From assembly GCA_016217595.1 (NCBI GenBank), contig JACRHS010000020.1, positions 186,001 through 250,000 of the forward strand: a stretch of 64,000 nucleotides of DNA, in the 5' to 3' direction. The notes beneath the pieces were generated by a model that was not told the DNA's origin, did no database searches, and worked only from the letters and a program-made list of their open reading frames with translations. Below, piece by piece: positions 21,014 to 29,539 of this stretch. The stretch comes from Opitutia bacterium (GTDB lineage Bacteria; Verrucomicrobiota; Verrucomicrobiia; Opitutales; Opitutaceae). How positions within the stretch are numbered: the stretch's first letter is position 1; each line of letters opens with the position of its first letter. The position numbers were made by a program, and so were the translations under genes.

Positions 21014-21601
21014 CTACAGCGATGCAACGGGCTGCCGGCTCGGCTCAGTATGAGATTCCATCAAACGATACTTCCATTGCATTACCAGTGATCGGCTGTG
21101 AAAAATCGCCGGCACCTCTCGATTGATAATCTGCGCAAGGTTTCTGAACTCGGCAGTCGGGACCGGCGATCCGATGCGCACAAAACGCTGATCATCCATT
21201 TTGGCATGCACAAGGCACCCCCCCTCACCAGTCAATTTGGGCTCGTCACTGACTATCAGCACTCTTTCCAACTTGGCGCACAAAGCCATGGCTGCGCTTA
21301 ATATCTCTCCTCGTGCCTTCTCCGTTAAGCTTGATCGGAATATCTCGTAGTAACCGCGAGATTTCACCTCATAACAATACTGCAACACCAATAGCTCTTT
21401 TCCCCGCAATACCCAACGCGTATCGCTGACAACTCTGTCGAAACTGGTGATGGAGTATTCACCAAGCATCACGTCAAAGTTCCCGATCTTTGGTTCCGGG
21501 ATATACGCTGCATCTAGCTCACATGCGACAAACCGGTCGCGGGGTGTCGAAACGCATCCGGCCATCAATAGGCTAATGGTAATATAGAATAGTAACTTCA
21601 T
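21014..21601 (-). CDS. Predicted lipoprotein of unknown function
   Basis: Met 21601 (MKLLFYITISLLMAGC) gives 195 residues; earlier in-frame Mets back to 21814 lead into non-coding sequence. The lipobox LMAGC at residues 12-16 marks a lipoprotein. The mature part is about 180 residues of mixed alpha/beta character (LDAAYIPEPKIGNFDVMLGEYSI, RGYYEIFRSSLTEKARGEIL, FVRIGSPVPTAEFRNLAQIINREVP) with no domain I recognise. Base composition is visibly AT-richer than the neighbouring genes and codon use differs, suggesting acquisition by transfer. It has no operon partner; about 550 bp of non-coding DNA lies upstream. Confidence 0.75.
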   Translation of the reverse strand: MKLLFYITISLLMAGCVSTPRDRFVACELDAAYIPEPKIGNFDVMLGEYSITSFDRVVSDTRWVLRGKELLVLQYCYEVKSRGYYEIFRSSLTEKARGEILSAAMALCAKLERVLIVSDEPKLTGEGGCLVHAKMDDQRFVRIGSPVPTAEFRNLAQIINREVPAIFHSRSLVMQWKYRLMESHTEPSRQPVASL

Positions 21602-22147
21602 GTTTTTCCCGACTAAGTTTACAGGCCCATTTCGATGAACGTGTTGGCGAGGGGGACTAGGCGTAGTAAGGAGCAAGAAGGCCATTCTTGGGCAAGGCGG
21701 GAAATATTTCGGTGAAGGATGCAGAGAGAGCCTGTCTGAGCATCGTGAGTGGAGCTGGCCGAAATGTTCCGCCGGTTTGGCGGGCGTGAAGCCCGCCCCA
21801 CCATCGGCAAACATGCCCCGGCGGCATTCGGCGATGCCGCCCGATAGTTCGATCTACGGCGCGAGCTCGGAATTGCTCGCCGCAATGAGGCACAAGAAAT
21901 CACAGGGCTATGGCTAGGCCCAGAGTCGCGCCTATGGGCGCGCTTGCGTGGTTGCCGGAGTCTCGGACATTTTTGCGCATTCTTGCGGCTAAATCATCCA
22001 CCACGAGGACACAGGCCGGGCTCAGATACTGGAACCACGAAATACTCGAAAGGCACGAAATGGGCGTGCTGCCTCAGTCAGACCGCCTCCTCACGTCGGC
22101 GGCTACGAGCGATAATGTCTGCTTCGGCGGCTATAGCGCGCGTCGGG
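21602..22147. other. Long non-coding region with hairpin and dispersed-repeat-like sequence
   Basis: Nearly 550 bp without a supportable gene. It contains a GC hairpin at 21779-21797 and, from about 21965 to 22062, short imperfect units such as CACGAAA (22036-22042 and 22054-22060) with TCGAAA between, preceded by a TTTTGCGCATTCTTGCGGCT stretch. From memory, this vocabulary is common in dispersed intergenic repeats of environmental Verrucomicrobia and related phyla. The exact family is unproven. Confidence 0.5.
21779..21797. repeat. GGCGGGC-GTGAA-GCCCGCC hairpin
   Basis: Perfect 7-bp inverted repeat with a 5-base loop in non-coding DNA. It has no T tract, so it is more like a small palindromic intergenic element than a terminator. 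Confidence 0.6.
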
Positions 22148-24046
22148 TTACCAGACCTTGAGTTTGCGCGGGCCTTCGCCGGGGAGCTCGAAGGGGCCGG
22201 CGGTCGGGCGGATCGCATCCCGCGGCTCGCCCCTATAATCCGTGTCCACCGTCAGCGGCGTGCCGTCCGGACTCTCGTAGGGCAGGCCGGAGATTCGCGC
22301 GCAGCCGAGCAACGCCGTCGTGACACGCACGGTGGCGGCCTGGCGCAATTCCGGGCCAAGTGTGAGCTGCACATACACCGCCGCGCCTTCTTCCACGAGG
22401 CGCAGCGCCGGGTCGGCGGCGAGCGTGAACGGCTGCGTTTCGCGGCCATGCGGCGTCACGCCGGGACCATACCCGTTGCCGGCGGTGTGCAACGGCAAGG
22501 GCCGCCGGTCGAACACCTGCAAGCCGAAGCCCAGTTCGCGCTGCGCGTTGGGATAGCGTTCCGCCAACGGCTGCCCCGGATCGGTGCCGGTCAGGAACAG
22601 GTTGTTATAAAATCGGTCGTCGCCTCCGTGGATCGCGCTGCATCCGGCGAGATTTGTCGCATGCGCGGCGTGAAAGGGCGTGGAGCGATTGGGCTCGGGC
22701 TGGCTGTCGATCCGGCCGACGAGCAGGTTGTGCGCGTAGGTGCCGCCCTGCGACATGTCGTTCAGGCTGATGCCGGAGAGCAGCAGATTGTTGTCCACGA
22801 GGAACGGCCCGTGGTTCACCTCCATGAAAAGGTCTTCCGTGGTGTTGTCGTAGCAGAGATTGGCCGAGATGCGTGTGCCCTGCGCCATCCAGTCGAGCCA
22901 CATGCCGCGACAGGCATTGTGAATGCGGTTGCCGCGGATGAGGACGTCGATGGCGGCGTGAAGTTTGATGCCCGCGATCTCGAAACCGTCGAACTGCCGC
23001 TTCGTCCAGATGCGGTGAATATGGTTGTCGGCGATCTCGCTGAAAACGGCGCCGAGGCTGCCACAGATTCCGGTCTGCTCGCAGTCGGAAATGACGTTGG
23101 CGCGGACCACGTGCGACCCGATCGTCTCCCGCGACCAGCCCGCCGCGAGAGCGCGCTCGATCACCTCGATGTAATGGATCGAGCCGTCCTTGGCGGGGTC
23201 GGCGCTCCAGACGTTGTGGCCGGTGGCGCGGTCTTTGCCGAGCGTGATGCCGGAGCATTTGGAGTCGCTGATGACGTTGTGCTCGATCACCCAGCCTTTG
23301 CTCCAATGGGTGCCGAGCAACCCGATCTGCTCGGCGGTGGGCGCGGCCCATTGCGTGGCCGCATGGCACATCCGAAAACCGCGCACGGTGATGTAATCGC
23401 AGCCCGGCGCGGCGGGATAAAAGCACGCGTCGCGGACGTTGATCTCGACGCACTCAGCGTTCGGATCCTTGCCGTGAAAGTTGGCGAACAGGTGCGTGTG
23501 CGTCCCGTCGACTTCGCAATACCAGGTCCAGCGCGAGCCCTCGGGGTCGCGGCTGCGCGGGTGCGGCTGCGGGCGCAACACGTCGTCGAGACGCGCGGCT
23601 TCGTAGAGCGATTTGCCGTTGAGATACACTTCGCCGGTGTGGTGCGGCCGGCCCTTGTCATCGAACCAATCGCCGGCGATCCGATCCTGATAAGGGTTGT
23701 ACGCGCCGAAAAACGCATTCGACAGCGACAGTTTCCACACCTCGCCCTGAAACGGTTGCCAGCCGCAAACCTCCTCCGAGCCTTTGATCGTCACGGTCTC
23801 GCCCGGGGCCGCCTGATAAACGATGCGACGCGTGTCGGAGGTGCCGCCGCGCGGCGGCGTGACGCGTTCGCGATAGACGCCGGCATGCACCGTGATCGTG
23901 TCGCCCGGTTGCGCCAGAGCGGCGGCGGCGGAGATCGTGCGCAACGGCTGCGCCGCGGTGCCGGCGTGCGCGTCGTGACCGGTTGTGGCCACGTGATACT
24001 CGCGGCCGAACAGTGCGGAAGGCGCGGATGAAGGAGAGGAGGCCAT
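22148..24046 (-). CDS. GH120 beta-xylosidase (right-handed beta-helix)
   Basis: Encodes 632 residues. The whole protein follows the GH120 pattern I know from Thermoanaerobacterium XylC: REYHVATTG start, HAGVYRERV, NPYQDRIAGDWF, GEVYLNG, WYCEVDG, FRMCHAATQWAAPTAEQ, EIAGIKLHAAIDV, and a C-terminus ending LKVW. The catalytic segment reads WLDWMAQGTRIS then LFMEVNHGPFLVD. By analogy Asp385 is the nucleophile and Glu409 the acid/base, both present. The expected reaction is retaining hydrolysis of xylose from xylo-oligosaccharides. There is no signal peptide, so it is probably cytoplasmic. It lies 21 bp downstream of the UroD-like gene, so the two are almost surely one operon, with an AraC regulator divergent to them. 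The family call rests on recalled sequence similarity. Confidence 0.88.
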   Translation of the reverse strand: MASSPSSAPSALFGREYHVATTGHDAHAGTAAQPLRTISAAAALAQPGDTITVHAGVYRERVTPPRGGTSDTRRIVYQAAPGETVTIKGSEEVCGWQPFQGEVWKLSLSNAFFGAYNPYQDRIAGDWFDDKGRPHHTGEVYLNGKSLYEAARLDDVLRPQPHPRSRDPEGSRWTWYCEVDGTHTHLFANFHGKDPNAECVEINVRDACFYPAAPGCDYITVRGFRMCHAATQWAAPTAEQIGLLGTHWSKGWVIEHNVISDSKCSGITLGKDRATGHNVWSADPAKDGSIHYIEVIERALAAGWSRETIGSHVVRANVISDCEQTGICGSLGAVFSEIADNHIHRIWTKRQFDGFEIAGIKLHAAIDVLIRGNRIHNACRGMWLDWMAQGTRISANLCYDNTTEDLFMEVNHGPFLVDNNLLLSGISLNDMSQGGTYAHNLLVGRIDSQPEPNRSTPFHAAHATNLAGCSAIHGGDDRFYNNLFLTGTDPGQPLAERYPNAQRELGFGLQVFDRRPLPLHTAGNGYGPGVTPHGRETQPFTLAADPALRLVEEGAAVYVQLTLGPELRQAATVRVTTALLGCARISGLPYESPDGTPLTVDTDYRGEPRDAIRPTAGPFELPGEGPRKLKVW

Positions 24047-24067
24047 AAAGCAGGGAGGCGCGGGCGA

Positions 24068-25327
24068 TCAGTGAGCGCTGTCGGAGATGGCGCGAAAAAT
24101 CGCGAGCATGTTTTCCACGGGCGTCGGCCCCTGGATGTTGTGGATGGCGTCGAACACGAAACCGCCGTCGGGGCCGAAGATGTCGATGCGTTCCCGGCAC
24201 TCGCGGTAAACCTCGTCGGGCGTGCCGAACGGCAGCGTGCGTTGGGTGTCGACGCCGCCACCCCAAAACACGATGTCGCGCCCGAATTCCTTTTTCAGCC
24301 GCACTGGGTCCATCTCGGCGGCGGAGCACTGCACCGGGTTGAGAATGTCGAAGCCCGACGCGATGAAGTCCGGAATCAGCGGGTACACGTCGCCGCAGGA
24401 GTGGATGAACGTTTTCCACGACGAGTGCCGGTGGATGAGATCGTTGAGCCGGCGATGGAACGGCTGGTAAAGCCTGCGGTAGGCTTCGCGCGAGATGAAC
24501 GGCCCGCGCTGGGTGCCGAAATCCGTACCGGTGAGCAGCGCCACCTGCACGGTGTCGCCGAACAGCTCGATCAGCGTGTGGAGATTTTTCTCCGCGATGA
24601 CGCACTGCCGCTCGAACACTTCCAGAACGTAGTCCTGCCGCGCGGCGGTGGAGACGTACCACTCCTCGATGTCGCGAATGCCCTTCGGGTGTTTCAAAAA
24701 CGGCGCCGGCACGAGTGCGATGTCACCGAATGCCGCGCCCGGGATCACGAGCAGCGCCCCGGCGTCGCGGCGCGCATCGAACCACTGTTTCCGGTCGCGG
24801 TAGAACGCGAGGTCGGCTTCGTTCAACAAACCGAATTCCTCCAGATTGTCCGCCGGATCGAGCCGGTCGTCGTCCACCGGGGGCTGGCGGATGATCGCGT
24901 CGAAGAAATATCCCCCGGCGGGCATGAAGCCGCTCGGCGGCACGGTGGTGTCGCCCTCGGGATAAATGTGCCAGCCGCCCTCGGGCGCGGGCGTGACGTT
25001 GAACTGGCCCGGCACGAGGCACTCTGTGCCGTCGAACAGCGTGTACGGTTTCCAGTCGCGCTCCTCGGTGCCGAAAATGGATTTCCGGCCCAGCGCGCCG
25101 ATGACGTCGATCGGCAGCGCCGCGCGCAGCTCGTCGTCGATTTCGCCGAGCATCTGGTACGGCTCGCAGACCTTCACCCGATGGCCGGTATCGCCCAGCA
25201 GATGGCGGCGCAGGCGGGTCACCGCCGACACATGAATGCCGGTGACAAACGAAGCGCCGAAATCGACGGCGACTCGGTCGGGGGCGCGGTGCGCGAGAGA
25301 GGCTGCGAGGCGTTCACGTCCTGTCAT
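24068..25327 (-). CDS. UroD-like (uroporphyrinogen decarboxylase family) protein, methyltransferase type
   Basis: Encodes 419 residues, longer than HemE (about 350). The N-terminus TGRERLAASLAHRAPDRVAVDFG is the usual opening of the MtaA/CmuA-like branch. The core contains FIHSCGDVYPLIPDFIASGFDILNPVQ, with a His-x-Cys pair typical of zinc in corrinoid methyltransferases, then FWGGGVDTQ and GGFVFDAIHNIQGPTPVEN. Residues of true uroporphyrinogen decarboxylase (such as the RQAGR loop) are absent, so haem synthesis is unlikely. Members of this branch transfer or remove methyl groups, but the substrate here is unknown. It is the first gene of a two-gene operon with GH120 beta-xylosidase and divergent from an AraC regulator. 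A role in handling methylated plant sugar derivatives is conjecture. Confidence 0.82.
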   Translation of the reverse strand: MTGRERLAASLAHRAPDRVAVDFGASFVTGIHVSAVTRLRRHLLGDTGHRVKVCEPYQMLGEIDDELRAALPIDVIGALGRKSIFGTEERDWKPYTLFDGTECLVPGQFNVTPAPEGGWHIYPEGDTTVPPSGFMPAGGYFFDAIIRQPPVDDDRLDPADNLEEFGLLNEADLAFYRDRKQWFDARRDAGALLVIPGAAFGDIALVPAPFLKHPKGIRDIEEWYVSTAARQDYVLEVFERQCVIAEKNLHTLIELFGDTVQVALLTGTDFGTQRGPFISREAYRRLYQPFHRRLNDLIHRHSSWKTFIHSCGDVYPLIPDFIASGFDILNPVQCSAAEMDPVRLKKEFGRDIVFWGGGVDTQRTLPFGTPDEVYRECRERIDIFGPDGGFVFDAIHNIQGPTPVENMLAIFRAISDSAH

Positions 25328-25439
25328 CCCTCACTTTTATCAGATTGCGGCCGGAACGGCCATGCCCGGGCGGACGTAAAACATATCCCGGCCGACAGCG
25401 GCGTTGACAGCCGGAGCGGGATGCGCGAACCGGGGTGAC

Positions 25440-26255
25440 ATGCGGAATTATCATGGCGCAGAGATCGCGTGGGCCAACCGGCGCGTGCAAACGCCGCAGG
25501 TCGACTTCGGTCGGATCAAATATACCCCGGGCGGTTATTGCGGACCGCGGCGGCAACGCGATTACCAGCTTGTTGTGATCCAAAGCGGCGGTGCCCGGGC
25601 GACCGTGGACGACGAGACGGTGGCGTTGCCGGTGGACCACGCCGTGCTCTTTCTTCCCGGGCATCGAGAGCTCTTCACCTTTTCGGAAGCACAGGAAACC
25701 GAGCATGTCTGGTGCTCGATCCGCCCGCGGTTCGTGCCCGCGGAGCTCCGGCAACGCCTGGCCGCCGCGCCGCGTCTGGTGCCCTGTTCGGAATTGATGC
25801 ACCGGCTGTTTGCCGCGGCGCAGGGCTGTCGCGTGGTCACCCCCGTCGCCGGCCGGGTGATCGAGCATCTCGGACTCGCGCTGTTCGCGGAGTTCTTGCT
25901 GCAAGTGGAGCTCGGCCCACGGCAGACGCGGCAGGACGAACGCCTGCGCCGGGCGATGGCGTGCATCGAAGAACAGTTTGGCGAGGAGGACTGTCTCGCC
26001 CGTGCGCGTCGCGCCGCGCAATGTTCCGAGAGCTGCCTGAACCAGCTCTTCCGCCGCGAGCTTGGCCTCGGCCCCGCGCGCTACCTGTGGCTCACGCGGG
26101 CCGAACGCGGCGCCGCCATGCTCCGTGACACCGGCCTGACCGTGGCCGAGATCAGCATCCGCTGCGGGTGCAAAAACCCGTTTCATTTTTCGCGCCTGAT
26201 CAAGCGCAGCCAGGGCCTTCCGCCCCGCGAAGTCCGCCGCCGCGCCTGGCAGTGA
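25440..26255 (+). CDS. AraC-family transcriptional regulator
   Basis: The Met at 25440 (MRNYHGAEIAW) gives 271 residues; the upstream Met 25404 adds 12 residues. The N-terminal half is a cupin-like sensor (QLVVIQSGGARATVDDETVALPVDHAVLFLPGHRELFTF). The C-terminal half has two helix-turn-helix motifs (LARARRAAQCSESCLNQLFRRELGLGPARYLWLTRAERGAAMLRDTGLTVAEISIRCGCKNPFHFSRLIKRSQG). It is divergent from the UroD-GH120 operon with a 112-bp gap, so it probably controls that operon in response to a sugar (inference from arrangement). Confidence 0.93.
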   Translation: MRNYHGAEIAWANRRVQTPQVDFGRIKYTPGGYCGPRRQRDYQLVVIQSGGARATVDDETVALPVDHAVLFLPGHRELFTFSEAQETEHVWCSIRPRFVPAELRQRLAAAPRLVPCSELMHRLFAAAQGCRVVTPVAGRVIEHLGLALFAEFLLQVELGPRQTRQDERLRRAMACIEEQFGEEDCLARARRAAQCSESCLNQLFRRELGLGPARYLWLTRAERGAAMLRDTGLTVAEISIRCGCKNPFHFSRLIKRSQGLPPREVRRRAWQ

Positions 26256-26364
26256 GCCCGCGAGGCATTCCGCCTGCCGGCTGGACACCGCGCATCGCGA
26301 GGATATGCTGGCGTCGTTTTCCGGCGCGCTACCCCCGCCGCCGTCCGTTCGACCCAGTTATCCC

Positions 26365-27837
26365 ATGAATCCGCCCCCCGCCCTCCCCGCCCCCGACCCC
26401 TTGTTGACCACCATCGCCGACTACGTCGTGCAACCGCCCGCGTTCGGCACCGAAGCCTACCGCATCGCCACCCACGCATTGCTGGACGCGCTCGGCTGCG
26501 CCATGCGCGGCTTGCAGGCACCAGAGTGTTCGCGGCTGCTCGGACCGGTCGTGCCCGGCACCACCATGCCGCTCGGCGCCCGCGTGCCGGGCACCGCCTT
26601 CGAACTCGATCCGGTCACTGCGGCGTTCGATCTCGGCTGCTGCATCGGCTGGTCCGGCGCCAACGACGCCTGCCTCGCCGCCGAGCGCAGCCATCCCTCC
26701 GACAACCTCGGCGCGCTGCTCGCCGCCGCCGACTGGATGAGCCGGAGCGCCGGCCACGCGGACCAGTTGCACGCTTTCGGCGCCCCGCTGCCGACCCGCC
26801 GCACGCCCCTCACCATCCATGAACTGCTCAGCGCGTTGATCCAAGTCTACGAGATCCACGGCCGGCTCGCCCAGGACAACACGTTCCTGCGCTTCGGCCT
26901 CGATTCCGTGCTGCTCGTGCGCATCGCGTCCAGCGCCGTCGTCACTCGTTTGCTGGGTGGCACGCATGAGCAAGTGCTGGCCGCGTTGTCACACACGTGG
27001 CTCGACGGCTCCGCGCTCAGCGTCTACCGGCATCCGCCCAACCAGACCACGCGACAAGCCTGGGCCGCGGGCGACGCCGCCAGCCGGGCCGTGCTGTTGT
27101 CGCTGCGCGTGCTCGCCGGCGAAGGCGGCTGCCCCACCGCACTCACCGCGCCCACCTGGGGTTTTCAAGATGTGGTGCTGCAAGGCCGGCCGCTGCCGCA
27201 CCCCCTGTCGCTCGGCTCGGCGGTGATGGAGCACGCGCTGTTCAAGATCGCCTCACCCGCTGAGATTCATGCCCAGACGGCGGTGGAGGCCGCCATCAAG
27301 CTCCACCACCAGGTGGTGCCGCGCCTCGCCGACGTGGAGCGGGTGGAAATCGCAACGCATGAGGCCGCACTGCGCTTCCACGACCGCACCGGCCCGCTCG
27401 ACGGTTACACCGACCGCACGCACTGCCTGCAATACGTCACCGCCGTCGGTCTGCTCTGCGGCCGCCTGACCGAGGAGCAATGCCACGACCACGTGGCGGC
27501 CGACGCGCGCCTCGCCACGCTGCGCGAGCGGATGCACCTGCACGAAGACTTCGGTTTCAGCCTCGATTACCGCGACCCCGACAAGCGTTCGCTGGCCAAC
27601 GCCGTGCAGGTGTTTTTCCGCGATCGCACGCACACCGAACGCATCGCCATCGAGTACCCGGTCGGTCATTACCGGCGCCGCGCCGAGGGGCTGCCGCTGC
27701 TTTTCGCCAAGGCCGAGGCGGCGCTGCACATGCGTTTCGAGGAGGAACGCGCCGAGGAGATTCTCGATCTCTTCGACCAGCCGGACGCGCTCGCCGCCAT
27801 GCCGGTCGACAAGTTCCTCGATCTCTGGGTGGCGTAA
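26365..27837 (+). CDS. prpD: MmgE/PrpD family protein (2-methylcitrate dehydratase-like)
   Basis: Met 26365 (MNPPPALPAPDP) gives 490 residues, the usual PrpD length. Family signatures are ALLDALGCAMRGLQ, TAAFDLGCCIGW, LGALLAAADW, and in the C-terminal domain HAQTAVEAAIKLH and YRDPDKRSLANAVQVFF. PrpD dehydrates 2-methylcitrate in the propionate-degrading methylcitrate cycle. No prpB, prpC or acn gene is adjacent, so the precise substrate is less certain than in a complete prp operon. A GC hairpin with T tract follows. Confidence 0.85.
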   Translation: MNPPPALPAPDPLLTTIADYVVQPPAFGTEAYRIATHALLDALGCAMRGLQAPECSRLLGPVVPGTTMPLGARVPGTAFELDPVTAAFDLGCCIGWSGANDACLAAERSHPSDNLGALLAAADWMSRSAGHADQLHAFGAPLPTRRTPLTIHELLSALIQVYEIHGRLAQDNTFLRFGLDSVLLVRIASSAVVTRLLGGTHEQVLAALSHTWLDGSALSVYRHPPNQTTRQAWAAGDAASRAVLLSLRVLAGEGGCPTALTAPTWGFQDVVLQGRPLPHPLSLGSAVMEHALFKIASPAEIHAQTAVEAAIKLHHQVVPRLADVERVEIATHEAALRFHDRTGPLDGYTDRTHCLQYVTAVGLLCGRLTEEQCHDHVAADARLATLRERMHLHEDFGFSLDYRDPDKRSLANAVQVFFRDRTHTERIAIEYPVGHYRRRAEGLPLLFAKAEAALHMRFEEERAEEILDLFDQPDALAAMPVDKFLDLWVA

Positions 27838-27857
27838 CGGCACAGCGCCCGCCTCCA

Positions 27858-27889
27858 CCGCGCGGCACAGCACGGCGCGGCGGTTTTTT
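27858..27889 (+). terminator. Probable terminator of the PrpD-family gene
   Basis: CCGCGC/GCGCGG stem with an 11-base loop, followed by CGG and six T. It begins 21 bp after the stop codon. Confidence 0.6.
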
Positions 27890-27927
27890 CGCGTGCCTTT
27901 GCCCGCGACGGCCGCCATGCGCTTGCC

Positions 27928-28791
27928 ATGCACGATCGCGCGCATCCGCGGGCCGTGGGGCAATTGCTCCTCACCGCTTTTCTCTGGAGCTTCGGCGGCC
28001 TGCTCATCAAAGCGGTCGACTGGCCGCCGCTGGCCGTGGCCGGCGGACGCGGCGCCGTGGCCGCGCTGTTTCTCTATCTGCTCAACCGCGGTCAGCTGCG
28101 TTTCACCTTCGCGTGGAGCCAGCTGCTCCCGGCCATCACCTACGCCGTTTTCACAATCAGCTTCGTTGCCGCGACCAAACTCACCACGGCCGCCAACGCC
28201 ATTCTGCTCCAATACACCGCGCCGATCTGGATCGCGCTGGGCGGCGCGTGGTTTCTCGGCGAACGTGCGACGCGCTCCGACTGGCTGACCATCGCCGCGG
28301 TGCTCGGCGGCATGGCGTTGTTTTTTGCCGACGGCCTCGTCCTCGCCCATGTGTGGGGCAACCTCATCGCGATTTTCAGCGGCGTGGCTTTTGCGGCGCT
28401 CGCGATGCTCTTGCGGCGGCAGAAAGACAGTTCGCCCCTCGAATCGCTCATCCTCGGCAACACCCTGGCGTGCGTCTGCGGCCTGCCGTGGATGCTCACC
28501 GCGCCACCGCCCTCGCTCACCGGCATCGGCGCGCTGGTCGTGCTCGGCGTGGTACAGCTCGGCTGCTCGTACTGGCTCTATACTCGCGCCATCAAACACG
28601 TGACCGCGCTCGAAGCCGTGCTCATCCCCGTGATCGAGCCGGTGCTCAACCCGGTGTGGGTGTTCTTTGCCCGCGGCGAGCGTCCCTCGACGTGGGCGTT
28701 GGTCGGCGGCGGCATTGTCCTCGGAGCCGTCACGTGGCGCGCGGTCCACTCGCTGCGGGCCTTGCGCCCGCCTGCGCCCGCCGGCAAATAA
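27928..28791 (+). CDS. DMT-superfamily (EamA) transporter
   Basis: Encodes 287 residues with about ten hydrophobic segments in two EamA repeats. The first repeat opens with LLLTAFLWSFGGLLIKAVDWPPLAVAGGRGAVAALFL and includes LTTAANAILLQYTAPIWIALGGAWFLGER. The second includes AIKHVTALEAVLIPVIEPVLNPVWVF. This is the standard layout of inner-membrane drug/metabolite exporters. Substrate unknown. The alpha/beta hydrolase gene starts 8 bp downstream, so the two are likely co-transcribed. Confidence 0.93.
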   Translation: MHDRAHPRAVGQLLLTAFLWSFGGLLIKAVDWPPLAVAGGRGAVAALFLYLLNRGQLRFTFAWSQLLPAITYAVFTISFVAATKLTTAANAILLQYTAPIWIALGGAWFLGERATRSDWLTIAAVLGGMALFFADGLVLAHVWGNLIAIFSGVAFAALAMLLRRQKDSSPLESLILGNTLACVCGLPWMLTAPPPSLTGIGALVVLGVVQLGCSYWLYTRAIKHVTALEAVLIPVIEPVLNPVWVFFARGERPSTWALVGGGIVLGAVTWRAVHSLRALRPPAPAGK

Positions 28792-28799
28792 ATCGCACC

Positions 28800-29504
28800 A
28801 TGTCTGCGCCCACCCATGCCTCCCCTGCCGCCGCCACGGTGGTGCTGTTGCACGGACTCGGTCTGGGCGGTTGGGCGATGGCGTTGCTCGCTCGCCAGCT
28901 GCGACGCGCGGGTTTTCGCACCTGCAACCTCACCTATCCCTCGCGCACGCTGCCGTTGGAGGAAATCGCCACCGCGTGGCTGCCGGCGCATCTGCCCCTG
29001 GCGGCGAACCACACCGAGGCGCGGCTGCATTTTGTCACGCATTCGATGGGCGGCATCGTGCTGCGCGCCTGGTTGCGCGAGGAAATGCGCCGCCACGGCC
29101 GGCCGCCGGCGTGGCTCGGTCGCGTCGTCATGCTCGCGCCACCCAATCACGGCAGCGCCGTGGTGGATCACCTGCGGGGATTTCCTCCATTTCATTGGTT
29201 CACTGGCGTGAACGGCCCGCGACTCGGCACCGGGAGCGACTCGTTTCCACTCGCGCTCGATCCATGGCCCGACGCGATCGAGCTGGGCGTGATCGCCGGA
29301 ACGCGTTCGCTCAATCCGCTGTTCTCCGCCTGGCTCGCCGGCCCCAGCGACGGCAAGGTCACCGTCGCCAGCACGCAACTCGCCGGCCAGCGCGCCCATC
29401 TCACGCTGCCGTACTCGCATACCTGGCTGCAATGGCGCGGCGCCACCGTCCGCGCGGTCGCCGGTTTTTTGGCGCGCGGAGATTTCTCCGCGCCCGTCAC
29501 TTGA
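28800..29504 (+). CDS. Alpha/beta hydrolase (esterase/lipase type)
   Basis: ATG 28800 (MSAPTHASPAAA) lies 8 bp after the transporter stop; the frame is open far upstream but that part is shadow sequence. 234 residues. The oxyanion strand is VVLLHGLGLGGWAM and the nucleophile elbow THSMGG holds the Ser. A later MLAPPNHGSAVVDHL is typical of triacylglycerol-lipase-like members, and HTWL near the C-terminus may supply the His. No signal peptide. Substrate unknown. Confidence 0.85.
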   Translation: MSAPTHASPAAATVVLLHGLGLGGWAMALLARQLRRAGFRTCNLTYPSRTLPLEEIATAWLPAHLPLAANHTEARLHFVTHSMGGIVLRAWLREEMRRHGRPPAWLGRVVMLAPPNHGSAVVDHLRGFPPFHWFTGVNGPRLGTGSDSFPLALDPWPDAIELGVIAGTRSLNPLFSAWLAGPSDGKVTVASTQLAGQRAHLTLPYSHTWLQWRGATVRAVAGFLARGDFSAPVT

Positions 29505-29539
29505 CCAGCGCGCCCCATCGCTATACTCCATTGCCTTGT

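Noticed and set aside
24068-25327. HemE (haem synthesis) assignment for the UroD-like gene
   Set aside because: The length, the opening residues, the HSC pair and the absence of the RQAGR region point to the methyltransferase-type branch.
27253-28749. 498-residue minus-strand frame
   Set aside because: Antisense to the PrpD-family and DMT genes; low-complexity charged composition without any family motif.
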